Source: Lachnospiraceae bacterium
GTDB taxonomy: Bacteria > Bacillota > Clostridia > Lachnospirales > Lachnospiraceae
Direction of reading: 5' to 3'
NCBI GenBank assembly: GCA_022796475.1
Contig: JAAWIS010000023.1
Span: 1-47,361, forward strand
Length of the DNA: 47,361 bases
The notes under the pieces were generated by a model. That model ran no database searches, was not told the origin of the DNA, and worked only from the letters and a program-made list of their open reading frames with translations. This document shows, one piece after another, positions 15,903 through 23,777 of this stretch. Position 1 is the first letter of the stretch; the number at the start of each line of letters is the position of its first letter. The translations under genes and the position numbers were made by a program.

Positions 15903-16358
15903 TTATTTTTCAAATGGAAGGATTTCAAGTTTCTGTATAAATGTTGCCAAGATCAGTGGCCTGTCCTCTGGGCCTGTCCCTTGTTTCCGGCAAACCACAT
16001 CAATCATTACCTTATTTTCCTCTGGAATCACTTCGGTTACTTCTCCCCGTACCGTTACTGTATCATTTAACAGTACGGCTGATTTAAACTTAATTTCCTG
16101 AGAATACGTAACAGAACCGTCACCGCAAAGCCGGTTCAGCACCGGGCAAATTAACCCTGCTGTCAGCATACCATGTGCAATTCGAGAGCCATACATCATG
16201 GTTTTCCCAAATTCTGCACTTACATGCTGGGGCGCGTAATCACCTGATAATTGGGCAAACATCATAATATCTGCCTCTGTTACCGTTTTGGAAAACCAGG
16301 CTACCTGACCTGGATGAATATCTGCGATCTCCTTTAACACAATCCCTTCTAAGCTCAT
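15903..16358 (-). CDS. MaoC-type (R)-hydratase, paralogue 1
   Basis: A 151-residue hot-dog-fold protein. The MaoC/hydratase-2 motif LSGDYAPQHV keeps the catalytic Asp and His, and GSRIAHGML follows, as in (R)-specific enoyl-CoA hydratases. It should hydrate a 2-enoyl-CoA or dehydrate a 3-hydroxyacyl-CoA, likely as a dimer. It is the last of three MaoC genes and begins one base after the stop of the second, so translation is probably coupled. A terminator follows at 15820-15859. It is separate from the flavoprotein operon, whose promoter lies just beyond. Confidence 0.88.
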   Translation of the reverse strand: MSLEGIVLKEIADIHPGQVAWFSKTVTEADIMMFAQLSGDYAPQHVSAEFGKTMMYGSRIAHGMLTAGLICPVLNRLCGDGSVTYSQEIKFKSAVLLNDTVTVRGEVTEVIPEENKVMIDVVCRKQGTGPEDRPLILATFIQKLEILPFEK

Positions 16359-16359
16359 A

Positions 16360-16818
16360 TTAGCACTGTCCCCCTTTGCTTTTTTCTGCCGCTAAATCCA
16401 TTCCTTCAAGGGATACGCCGCGAAGCACTAATTCCCGTTTTTGGTTATAGGCCTCAAACTCCACTGACACCCTTTTACTTTGCTGATCCACTGCTGCCAC
16501 TTCAGCCCGTATGGTTACCGTATCCCCTGGATAAACGGGTGCTTCCATCTGAAATTCCCGCTTAATCGGATAGGCTCCTGGGGAAAGCAGACGAAAAATC
16601 GCGCCTCCAGCCATGGCTCCTATCAGCATGGGATGTGCTACACGCCCGCCAAATCTGGTTTCGCGGCCAAAGGGCTCATTCATATGAACCGGAGCAAAAT
16701 CTGCAGAAATACCGGCGTATAAGGTGATATCTGTTTCACTGACTGTTTTGGTAAACAGCGCAAATTCTCCTACTTTAAGAGTTTCTACTGTTTTTTCTTC
16801 AAACTGCATAATTGCCAT
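16360..16818 (-). CDS. MaoC-type (R)-hydratase, paralogue 2
   Basis: A 152-residue MaoC-fold protein. The hydratase motif ISADFAPVHM keeps the Asp and His, with FGGRVAHPML following. It resembles paralogue 1 over its whole length (the shared EF/FAPxH block and the C-terminal strand with V-x-I/V-x-F/V). RBS AAAGGGGG precedes the ATG. The gene lies 14 bp after the third MaoC gene and 1 bp before the first. With two active-looking and one inactive-looking copy, the products may assemble as heteromers. Confidence 0.87.
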   Translation of the reverse strand: MAIMQFEEKTVETLKVGEFALFTKTVSETDITLYAGISADFAPVHMNEPFGRETRFGGRVAHPMLIGAMAGGAIFRLLSPGAYPIKREFQMEAPVYPGDTVTIRAEVAAVDQQSKRVSVEFEAYNQKRELVLRGVSLEGMDLAAEKSKGGQC

Positions 16819-16832
16819 ATCTGTTTCCCCCT

Positions 16833-17270
16833 TTAATGTACCCGCATAAGTTCAACAACGGAACCATCCATTACCATTTCGCCTTCCTGGTTATAGCAGG
16901 TGGTTCGCACAATCACAATCTTTTTTTCCAAGATCTTTTTCGTAACCTCACCTACAGCCGTAATCGTATCCCCGATTTTTACCGGCTTTAAAAACGTAGA
17001 TTCCTGAGCGATAGTTACCGCTCCTGGAGATGCGATTTGGGTTGACACCGGCCAGGTGTATGTGGCAAGAAGCATGGTCTGTACCCTGCGGCTTAAGCTT
17101 GGAGTTTTCTCTGCAAACTCCTGATTCATGCTCAGCGGTTCAAATGCCCCTGTAATCCCGGCAAACAGGGCCACATCGCCTTCTGTTACTGTCTTGGAAA
17201 AGTAGGCCTTTTGTCCCATAGGAATACTTTCCACTGTCTTTTCCACTTCCTTTAGTTCCAGTTCCTTCAT
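16833..17270 (-). CDS. MaoC-fold protein lacking the catalytic pair, paralogue 3
   Basis: A 145-residue MaoC-like protein, first in the three-gene run. Aligned by eye, the motif that reads GDYAPQH and ADFAPVH in its two neighbours is here GAFEPLS, so the catalytic Asp and His are replaced by Ala and Ser. The later RxAH is RRVQT. The fold signature is otherwise kept (KAYFSKTVTEGDVALFAGIT near the start; GAVTIAQESTFLKPVKIGDT in the middle). It is likely inactive as a hydratase by itself and may be a structural or regulatory partner of the other two, or a binding protein. The ATG at 17270 is supported by AAGGAGG eight bases upstream; an earlier ATG lacks a good site. An operator-like sequence lies 33 bp upstream. 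Confidence 0.85.
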   Translation of the reverse strand: MKELELKEVEKTVESIPMGQKAYFSKTVTEGDVALFAGITGAFEPLSMNQEFAEKTPSLSRRVQTMLLATYTWPVSTQIASPGAVTIAQESTFLKPVKIGDTITAVGEVTKKILEKKIVIVRTTCYNQEGEMVMDGSVVELMRVH

Positions 17271-17302
17271 ATCTGGCTCCTCCTTTATACGCTTTAATTT
17301 CA

Positions 17303-17316
17303 TGAAATCGTTTTCA
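17303..17316 (-). promoter_or_regulatory. LacI/CcpA-type operator before the MaoC genes
   Basis: On the minus strand this is TGAAAACGATTTCA: inverted arms TGAAA/TTTCA around a central CG. It fits the cre (CcpA) consensus and the LacI-family operator style, and shares AAACGATT with the site before the flavoprotein operon. I saw no clear -35/-10 pair, so it may act on read-through from the gene upstream. Confidence 0.55.
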
Positions 17317-17335
17317 CAGCAATTAAAAATTTACT

Positions 17336-18472
17336 TTACGGCTCTTTCCCGGCGTTTCGGATTGCTTCTACAATGTCCATATAGTCACTGCAGTACTTTT
17401 CATAAAGAGGTGCAACGGCCTCCCGAAACCGCTCTTTCTCCTCCTCAGACAGCAAAATTACCTGGCAGCCTTCAGCCCTTACACGCTCCTCTGAGGACTT
17501 TTCCCTTTCCTTCCACTGTATGCGCTGATAGGTTGCTGACTCTCTGGCACATTCCCGAATAATCTGCTGATCTTCTTTTGACAGTTTATCCCAGGTTACC
17601 TGGGAGGCTAACTGCATCTCCGGCACCCGGGTATGCTCATCCAGGATATAATACCCTGCCACCTCATAATGCTTTTCTGATTCATAAGATGGCCAGCTAT
17701 TTTCAGCTCCGTCGATTGTTCCTCTCTGAAGACTGGAATATACCTGATCAAAGGCTGTGGGCACGGCCTCTGCTCCCAGACTTTCCATTGTATCTTCCAT
17801 CAGACTTGACTGCTGAACCCGGATCCGCATTCCTTTCATATCTTCCAGGCTTCGGATCGGCATATTAGAAGTGTAAAAATTCCTGGTTCCTCCGTCATAC
17901 CAGGCAAGGGGCTGTATGGGAATCCCTTCAAAAAATCCAATAAAGATTTCCCCAATCTCTCCGTCCAGAACCTTCCACATATGTTCACTCCCGGTATAGA
18001 TATAGGGCATCTGAAGTACATTCAGCTCCGGAACAATTTCTGACAGCGGAGATAATGACACCCTGGTAAAATCAACTCCTCCAAACTGCAGTTGTTCTAA
18101 AATTGCCTGTTCATCTCCCAGAAGTCCTCCTGCCTTAACCTGGATCTCAATCCGTCCTCCAGTTTTTTCCTTCACAAGCTCTGCAAACCGATATGCCCCA
18201 AGGCTGGTCGGATAATCCTCTGCCTGGTTTTCTGCGTAGGTAAATACGTATTCCGGAACTCCGGATATACTGTCATTTCCATTCTCCTTCATCCCGCAGC
18301 CTGTGAAAAAAAGCGCCATTCCGGCAAGCGCCAGCCCCATCCAAACCTTTAAGCACCCGATTGCGGATATGTTTCCTCCCTTAACAGGCTGTCTGGCTCC
18401 CTTTCCTTCCCTGATTCCCTGCCGCCTGTCCGTCAGCGGACTGCTATCTGAAAAAGCATCAAATCCCTTCAC
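17336..18472 (-). CDS. TRAP-type periplasmic substrate-binding lipoprotein (DctP), orphan copy
   Basis: A 378-residue DctP-family protein. After a 55-residue leader comes a lipoprotein signal ending LALAGMALFFTGC; the Cys would be lipidated and the protein held on the outer face of the membrane. The solute-binding signature is present: MKGMRIRVQQSS, with the Arg that normally holds a carboxylate, and QRGTIDGAENSWPSY. A GTG at 18472 is preferred (AGGAGG six bases before it); an ATG two codons earlier touches the ribosome site. The leader before the signal is unusually long, so a later start is possible. No DctQ/DctM is beside it. It lies 44 bp after a YesN-type regulator and may serve as the extracellular sensor of that system rather than for transport. 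Confidence 0.85.
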   Translation of the reverse strand: MKGFDAFSDSSPLTDRRQGIREGKGARQPVKGGNISAIGCLKVWMGLALAGMALFFTGCGMKENGNDSISGVPEYVFTYAENQAEDYPTSLGAYRFAELVKEKTGGRIEIQVKAGGLLGDEQAILEQLQFGGVDFTRVSLSPLSEIVPELNVLQMPYIYTGSEHMWKVLDGEIGEIFIGFFEGIPIQPLAWYDGGTRNFYTSNMPIRSLEDMKGMRIRVQQSSLMEDTMESLGAEAVPTAFDQVYSSLQRGTIDGAENSWPSYESEKHYEVAGYYILDEHTRVPEMQLASQVTWDKLSKEDQQIIRECARESATYQRIQWKEREKSSEERVRAEGCQVILLSEEEKERFREAVAPLYEKYCSDYMDIVEAIRNAGKEP

Positions 18473-18516
18473 CGGCATCCTCCTGTTTTAGCTGATTCAG
18501 CGATTCTCTTCCTTTA

Positions 18517-19392
18517 TCACTGCTGATTGTCCTTATAAACGTGCATCCGGTACTCGGTAGGGCTGTATCCTGTAATACGCTTAAATACTTTGGCAAAATA
18601 ATTGGAATCCCCATACCCTACTGCCTTACCGATATCCCTTACGTTTGCCATGGGTTCAACTAAAAGCTTCTTTGCCTCTGACACCCGGTATTCCGTCAGG
18701 TAAGAAGTAAAATTTTTACTGAAACACTGTTTAAACAGTTTGCAGAAATACGTTTCCGAATAGTTCATGGCCCTGGCAGCATCCTGCATGGAAATATCCT
18801 GCTGGTAATTCTCATGTATATATTCCTCTATCTTTTCTGCAACCATGTATAAGCGGGTATTAGAAGGTTCCCGATCAGCCCCCCCAACATCCTCTTCCAG
18901 CTCCGGTTCCGCCACCATATCCCTTCCTTCTGTATCCGAAAAAAGCTGTAAAACCGCCTCTTTTTCATTCATCTTTTTCTCCGGGCGGTCTGCCGCCAAC
19001 TGCTTTCTGACTTCACTCTCATCTACCAGACGCATTGCTTCCTCAATAACGGAAATCAGCTCATTTTCTTCATATGGCTTTAGCAGATAGTCCAGCGCAC
19101 GCACTGCAATCGCCTTTTTTGCATAAGAAAATTCATCAAACGCTGTAAGAAATATGATGCAGCACTCCCGGTCTTTTTTGCGGATCTGCTCTGCAGCCTG
19201 GATTCCGTTAATCCCTGGCATCTCAATATCCAAAACAGTAATCTGTATCTGCTCTCTCTCGTAAACTTCCAAGGCTTCCCTTCCGTTATCCGCCTCAAAA
19301 ATCTGGCATTGGTCGCCTAAATTTTTTTGAATGGTTTTATATAAAACCATACGCTCTATCTTTTCGTCATCCGCGATCAATAAACGGTACAT
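18517..19392 (-). CDS. YesN-type response regulator with AraC DNA-binding domain
   Basis: A 291-residue regulator. The receiver domain (residues 1-125) has the acidic pair Asp8-Asp9, phosphoacceptor Asp55 in VLDIEMPG and the Lys of LDYLLKPYEE. A charged linker (about 130-175) follows, then an AraC double helix-turn-helix (about 185-285) with QDAARAMNYSETYFCKLFKQ and VRDIGKAVGYGDSNYFAKVF followed by FKRITGYSPTEYR. The start is clear (GGAGG six bases before the ATG). An extended -10 TGCTATAAT lies about 60 bp upstream of the start. No kinase is adjacent; the YesM-type kinase at 26098-27597 is the best partner in the window. The likely targets are the TRAP and pectin-type genes around it. Confidence 0.9.
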   Translation of the reverse strand: MYRLLIADDEKIERMVLYKTIQKNLGDQCQIFEADNGREALEVYEREQIQITVLDIEMPGINGIQAAEQIRKKDRECCIIFLTAFDEFSYAKKAIAVRALDYLLKPYEENELISVIEEAMRLVDESEVRKQLAADRPEKKMNEKEAVLQLFSDTEGRDMVAEPELEEDVGGADREPSNTRLYMVAEKIEEYIHENYQQDISMQDAARAMNYSETYFCKLFKQCFSKNFTSYLTEYRVSEAKKLLVEPMANVRDIGKAVGYGDSNYFAKVFKRITGYSPTEYRMHVYKDNQQ

Positions 19393-19537
19393 TTAATTCC
19401 TCCGAAACATTCAATATTCAAGTATATTGTCAGTCATTTCGATTATAGCAAATCACAGCCAATTTTTCCATACAAAAATAGCTGCGTCCAAATATTCTCC
19501 GTTCCGAAGGCATTTTCTTGCTCTGAAAAGGCATTTC

Positions 19538-19592
19538 CAAAAAGCGGCCGCTTATTGACAATCTATTTTGATCATCAAAGCGGCGCCTTTTT
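19538..19592 (-). terminator. Terminator after the oligogalacturonate-lyase-like gene
   Basis: On the minus strand AAAAAGGCGCCGCTT pairs with AAGCGGCCGCTTTTT (a one-base shift in the middle), followed by TTTTTGG. It lies 16 bp after the stop codon. Confidence 0.65.
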
Positions 19593-19607
19593 CGTTGCAG
19601 AACCAAT

Positions 19608-20897
19608 TTATTTTTGAGGCGGCTGTGCTGATACACAGTATACGTTTACGGTCCGCCCTTTGCGGCTGTTAAAGAAAATCCGATCCCCTGCATGGCTGTA
19701 GATGGGATGGGGATGGGCATCCTGACCAAGCCAGTCGCTTTCATGTTTGCACAGAGGCACCCAGGTAAGCAGGCCGTTTTCCCAGTCCGGAACTACTTTA
19801 CAGATATATTCTGCGTCTTTTTTGTGAGGATCCGGCCCGTTATCGGTACTGTTATCCCATACCTTCTTCACTTCCCAGGGATACTTAAAATATCCGTCGC
19901 ATACCAGGTTTCCTTTATGATCCATGGTAAAATGACCGTAAGCATCATAATCCTTTGGCAGGGCAATTTCCCAGTAACGGTCTGTTGCCAGCTCATAGCA
20001 TCCTACCATTGCCGGGCCGTCGGCATATCCTCCATGGTAGATCACGGTTTTCCCATCATCACTCCACATTTCATGGCACACCCAGTCTTCTCTGCTTCTT
20101 GGATAACCATTGGGAGCCCCCAGAGTATTCCTTCCTTCTGTACGGATAGGTCTTATTTGATCCGACTCGTGATCATAAAGCCAAATCCGGCGGATGCCGC
20201 AGTCAAAACTGGCCCACTCATGATTATACATAATCTGCTCCGGATTCACCGGATTAAACTGTACATGGGTAATCCAGCACTTTGGCACCTGCTTTTCAAA
20301 AAGCAGTTCCCCTGTTTCAGTGTCGTAAACACACAGATAACTGCTTAAATTTTCTTCCTGAACCCTGCCGTCAATATTATATACGGGACGCTTATCCAGC
20401 CCGCTTCCCTCTGTTTCCGGATCAAAGTCCAGACAGCGACCGTCTGTCATGGGAACACACAGCCGCTTCCCGTCAGCGCTAACGTGGGTAAATGCTGTCA
20501 TTCTCCCGTCGGGAACCCGGTTTAAAATCCGTCGGTTCCCATCCATATCTGCCTTACAGATAGCATCATCTTGAATATAATAAATTACGCTGTTTTCACA
20601 ATCCAGGCAGACACTGGCCTTTCCCAGGCCTTTATTAAAAGTCCCGTCAAAGTATACATAGCTTTTCAAAGTTCCGTTTTGATTATCTGTCAAAAGCCAC
20701 TCTTTTCCAGTTTCCATATCTTTGACTGCCACATTGGGACTTCCCGTCCTGTCGCTTAAAAGAAAAATCTTTCTGTCATCCCGGCTTAAAGAGGAACAGG
20801 TGAAATATAAAAGCTGGGTATTCCAATCCTCCCTGTCACTGCAGCCGCTTACCAGCATATGACCGTTTATTGGCGTCTTTCTTTCTGTTGCTTCCAT
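19608..20897 (-). CDS. Oligogalacturonate lyase-like beta-propeller protein (PL22 family)
   Basis: A 429-residue cytoplasmic protein resembling oligogalacturonate lyase, which splits short (unsaturated) pectin oligomers by beta-elimination. WD40-like propeller blades repeat through it (for example SRDDRKIFLLSDRTG, SADGKRLCVPMTDG, SDDGKTVIYHGGYA). The manganese site known from the PL22 enzyme appears kept: a His in VCHEMWSDDG, and Gln, His, His in LGQDAHPHPIYSHAGDRI. No signal peptide is seen, as expected for the family. The ATG at 20897 overlaps the stop of the esterase gene (TAATG), so the two are translationally coupled; AGGAGAG lies upstream. It suggests use of imported pectin fragments. 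Activity on another acidic oligosaccharide is possible, since PL22 relatives vary. Confidence 0.82.
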   Translation of the reverse strand: MEATERKTPINGHMLVSGCSDREDWNTQLLYFTCSSLSRDDRKIFLLSDRTGSPNVAVKDMETGKEWLLTDNQNGTLKSYVYFDGTFNKGLGKASVCLDCENSVIYYIQDDAICKADMDGNRRILNRVPDGRMTAFTHVSADGKRLCVPMTDGRCLDFDPETEGSGLDKRPVYNIDGRVQEENLSSYLCVYDTETGELLFEKQVPKCWITHVQFNPVNPEQIMYNHEWASFDCGIRRIWLYDHESDQIRPIRTEGRNTLGAPNGYPRSREDWVCHEMWSDDGKTVIYHGGYADGPAMVGCYELATDRYWEIALPKDYDAYGHFTMDHKGNLVCDGYFKYPWEVKKVWDNSTDNGPDPHKKDAEYICKVVPDWENGLLTWVPLCKHESDWLGQDAHPHPIYSHAGDRIFFNSRKGRTVNVYCVSAQPPQK

Positions 20898-21685
20898 TAT
20901 TCTTCTCTCCTTTTTGCTCCTGCCTCTGACATCCACTGTAAACACAAAGAAAACCAACTGGCAATATGTTCATCCGGGTGGAGGTTTTCTGCTTCTGATT
21001 CCACCTGCAAAGTGGCCAGGCTCATGCCGTGAAGCCCTTTATGATACAGATGATATTCACAGCTTGCCCCGTCCTCTGCTAATTTTTTTGCAAATAAAAT
21101 GGAATTCATGGCCGGAACCTTTTCATCCTCCAGCGTATTCCAGATAAATACTGGCGGACATTGGCTTAAATCTCTTTTTTCCAGAGAAAACAACTCTTTT
21201 TCTTCTTCCCTTCCGCCAGTAAGCCTGGCAGCGGAGCGGGCGTGGCCGTAGTTGTCCATACAGATAACCGGATACGCCAAAATCAGCCCGTCGGGTCTGT
21301 TTCGTCTTTGCTCTTCCTGGGAAAAAATACAATCTGCATTCCAAAGAGCGCCTAGACTGGCAGCCAGATGGCCTCCTGCTGAAAATCCCGCAACCCATAT
21401 TTTCTCATTTTTCCCCTGCCAGGTTTCACTTGTTTTCAGAAATCGCAGGCACCAGGCCAGCTCCTTTAAAGGTCCTGTACCCAAAACTTCTGGTTCCAGG
21501 CAATACTCCAGCACTGCTCCGTGATAGCCTGCCTGGCAAAATGCTTCTGCTATGGGTTTTCCTTCCCTGGGAGATAAAAAGCTGTATCCTCCTCCAGGAC
21601 AGATCAAAACCGTTTCCTTCCTGCTTCCCTCTGCCGCCGGGTAACAGGTCAGCCTCCCGCCAGCAGGTGTTTGGATCTGCATCAT
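20897..21685 (-). CDS. Alpha/beta hydrolase, probable carbohydrate acetylesterase
   Basis: A 262-residue alpha/beta-hydrolase of the BD-FAE/acetylxylan-esterase-like group. The oxyanion segment is ICPGGGYSFLSPREG, the nucleophile elbow GFSAGGHLAASLG, the acid lies in WNTLEDEKVP, and the catalytic His in KGLHGMSLA. It has no signal peptide and should act in the cytoplasm. The ATG at 21685 is preferred because GGAGG is five bases upstream; two earlier in-frame ATGs precede or overlap that site. Its stop overlaps the lyase start, which suggests removal of acetyl groups from pectin fragments before lyase action. An inverted repeat at 21747-21765 may control the pair. Confidence 0.85.
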   Translation of the reverse strand: MMQIQTPAGGRLTCYPAAEGSRKETVLICPGGGYSFLSPREGKPIAEAFCQAGYHGAVLEYCLEPEVLGTGPLKELAWCLRFLKTSETWQGKNEKIWVAGFSAGGHLAASLGALWNADCIFSQEEQRRNRPDGLILAYPVICMDNYGHARSAARLTGGREEEKELFSLEKRDLSQCPPVFIWNTLEDEKVPAMNSILFAKKLAEDGASCEYHLYHKGLHGMSLATLQVESEAENLHPDEHIASWFSLCLQWMSEAGAKRREE

Positions 21686-21746
21686 ATTCTCCTCCATTCT
21701 CTGCATATTTCACATTTAATAATTGATCACAATCATAAAACATATC

Positions 21747-21765
21747 ATGTATTTCATGAATACAT
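21747..21765. promoter_or_regulatory. Perfect inverted repeat upstream of the esterase-lyase pair
   Basis: ATGTATT-TCATG-AATACAT is a 7-bp-arm perfect inverted repeat, 62 bp before the esterase start and just after the TRAP terminator. Its size and position suit a regulator binding site. No clear promoter hexamers could be fixed. Confidence 0.42.
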
Positions 21766-21771
21766 AATCTT

Positions 21772-21814
21772 AAAAAGGAGGCTCTTTGATTTCAAATTAT
21801 CACAAAGAGCCTCC
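21772..21814 (-). terminator. Terminator of the TRAP transporter operon
   Basis: On the minus strand GGAGGCTCTTTG (21814-21803) pairs perfectly with CAAAGAGCCTCC (21788-21777) and is followed by TTTTTAAG. It lies 50 bp after the dctM stop. Confidence 0.85.
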
Positions 21815-21864
21815 ATATATTCATAATAAATCAATTTGCTTCATCTTTCAGAATCCGGCACATG

Positions 21865-23163
21865 TTACAGTGCTGCACCTCCAAGTACTGTCGGAAGCCA
21901 CAGGCTGATCGCCGGAACAAAGGTAATCAGAAGCAGCGTAACAATCATGCACAGGTAGAATGGCAGCGTTGCCTTAACAACCTTTTCCATAGGCAGTTTT
22001 GCCACAGCAGAGCCGATGAAAAGAACGGATCCTACAGGAGGCGTCAAAAGGCCGATACCACAGTTCAGCACGATCATAATACCAAACTGGATAGGACTGA
22101 TGCCAATAGAAATGGCAATTGGTGCCAGGATAGGAGCTGCAATCAAAATAATAGGCGCCATATCCATAATACATCCCAATACCAGCAGAATCACGTTTAA
22201 CAGTAATGCGATTAAAATAGGATTGTTGGTTAAACCGGTGATCGCATTTGCTGCCAGATCCGGAACATGGAGCAGAGTCAAACAGTTTCCAAATACACTG
22301 GATGTGGAAATCAGAATTAAAACGATAGATAATGTATCCACACAGTCATCCAGGATATTCCATACGCCTTTCCAGTCCAATCCTTTATAGATAAATACAC
22401 TGACAATCAAGCTGTAGATAACTGCAATGGCTGCAGATTCCGTTGCAGTAAATACACCGCAGATAACGCCTACAACCACAATAAGAACGGCTGCCAAAGC
22501 CCAGATGGAAATGGACAACTGCTTAATCAGCCTTCCAATGCTAAATGACTGGCCTTTAGGATAATTTCTCTTAACAGAGATAATGTAAGATCCGATCATT
22601 AAGGAAAGAGCCAAAATCGCACCGGGAATATATCCGGCCAAAAACAGGCTTCCTACCGATACGCCGCCAATGGTCGTTGCATAGATAACCATATTATGGC
22701 TCGGGGGAACTAAAAGTCCCTCGCAGGAAGATGTAATGGTAACGGCCGTAGAGAAATCTCCGTCATAACCCTGGTCAACCATCATAGGAATTAAAATAGA
22801 ACCAAGAGAAGCCGTATCCGCTGCTGCAGAACCGGAAATTCCTCCGAAGAAATAGGAAGCTACGATATTTACCATTGCCATACCGCCCCGCATCCATCCA
22901 ACGCAGGAGTCAGCCAGGGCAATCAGTTTTTCTGAAATACCTCCGGACCCCATCAAACATCCCATGGTAATAAAGAAGGGAACAGCCATCAGGCTAAAGG
23001 AGCTGATACCTTTTACCATCTGCTGGCAGATAGTCTGTAACGGAAGCCCCTGATACTGCAGACACAGCACTGCTGATATCGCCACTGCGTAAGCAATCGG
23101 GAATCGCAGGATAATCATAAGCAGGAAGCTGCCAAGTAAAATCCAAATTGCCATATTCTCCAT
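21865..23163 (-). CDS. dctM: TRAP transporter large permease subunit
   Basis: A 432-residue, very hydrophobic DctM-family protein with about 12 membrane helices. It is the channel subunit that moves a carboxylate substrate inward with sodium ions. Family segments include GCLMGSGGISEKLIALADS, YFFGGISGSAAADTASLGSI, LVPPSHNMVIYATTIGGVS and the C-terminal NCGIGLLTPPVGSVLFIGSA. The ATG overlaps the dctQ stop (TAATG), so the two membrane subunits are coupled. A strong terminator follows. The binding protein of the operon is at 23778-24929. Confidence 0.95.
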   Translation of the reverse strand: MENMAIWILLGSFLLMIILRFPIAYAVAISAVLCLQYQGLPLQTICQQMVKGISSFSLMAVPFFITMGCLMGSGGISEKLIALADSCVGWMRGGMAMVNIVASYFFGGISGSAAADTASLGSILIPMMVDQGYDGDFSTAVTITSSCEGLLVPPSHNMVIYATTIGGVSVGSLFLAGYIPGAILALSLMIGSYIISVKRNYPKGQSFSIGRLIKQLSISIWALAAVLIVVVGVICGVFTATESAAIAVIYSLIVSVFIYKGLDWKGVWNILDDCVDTLSIVLILISTSSVFGNCLTLLHVPDLAANAITGLTNNPILIALLLNVILLVLGCIMDMAPIILIAAPILAPIAISIGISPIQFGIMIVLNCGIGLLTPPVGSVLFIGSAVAKLPMEKVVKATLPFYLCMIVTLLLITFVPAISLWLPTVLGGAAL

Positions 23164-23681
23164 TACTTCTCCTCCTTTACAAAAATACTTTTTATATGAT
23201 TATACAATGACTCCAGCTCGAAGATAATCATAACCAGGCCGGCAACCGGAATCGGCATGTACATCCACCGCTTGCTCAGCTTTGGAAGACTGGGATAAAA
23301 GCCCTTTGCACCGATACCATTTGCATACTTCCAGCCTACGGTCAGCATAATAAACGCCAAAACTAATACTGCAATATCTGCAATAACATCTAATGATTTT
23401 ACTAAAGCCTTCGGCAGATAGCGGTCTAAAGCTGTCATACGGATATGGGCGCCGCGGCGAATCGCCAACGCTGCAGAAAGCACTGCCATATAGGACATCA
23501 GCGTTAATACGATTTCCTCACTCCATGTAGGATCCGGAATAAATGGAACGTAACGCCCTAAAATCGCATACGATGTGATGCAGATGTCTGCAATCAACAG
23601 AATCTTGCAGACAAACATGATTGCTTTATACGTCAGATCATATAGTGGTTTTATCTTATCAATTTGATCAAAAATCGACAT
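23163..23681 (-). CDS. dctQ: TRAP transporter small permease subunit
   Basis: A 172-residue DctQ-family membrane protein with four predicted helices. The conserved PDPTWSEEIVLTLMSYMAVL segment is present, followed by IRRGAHIRMTALDRYLPKAL, the typical DctQ core. It acts with DctM. AAAGGAGG lies before the ATG. It is separated from the binding-protein gene by 96 bp holding a hairpin with a T-run (23693-23731), which may reduce expression of the membrane subunits relative to the binding protein. Confidence 0.94.
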   Translation of the reverse strand: MSIFDQIDKIKPLYDLTYKAIMFVCKILLIADICITSYAILGRYVPFIPDPTWSEEIVLTLMSYMAVLSAALAIRRGAHIRMTALDRYLPKALVKSLDVIADIAVLVLAFIMLTVGWKYANGIGAKGFYPSLPKLSKRWMYMPIPVAGLVMIIFELESLYNHIKSIFVKEEK

Positions 23682-23692
23682 ATCTGCCCTCC

Positions 23693-23731
23693 TTTAAAAA
23701 ATAGGCACAGAGGCCTTGACACCCCTGTGCC
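23693..23731 (-). terminator. Partial terminator (attenuator) between dctP and dctQ
   Basis: On the minus strand GGCACAG (23731-23725) pairs with CTGTGCC (23710-23704) and is followed by TATTTTTTAAAGG. The T-run overlaps the approach to the dctQ ribosome site. Such hairpins after binding-protein genes usually allow partial read-through. Confidence 0.62.
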
Positions 23732-23777
23732 CTGGTTCATTTATAACAGTCCAGCTTATCCTGTAACTATCATTCCT

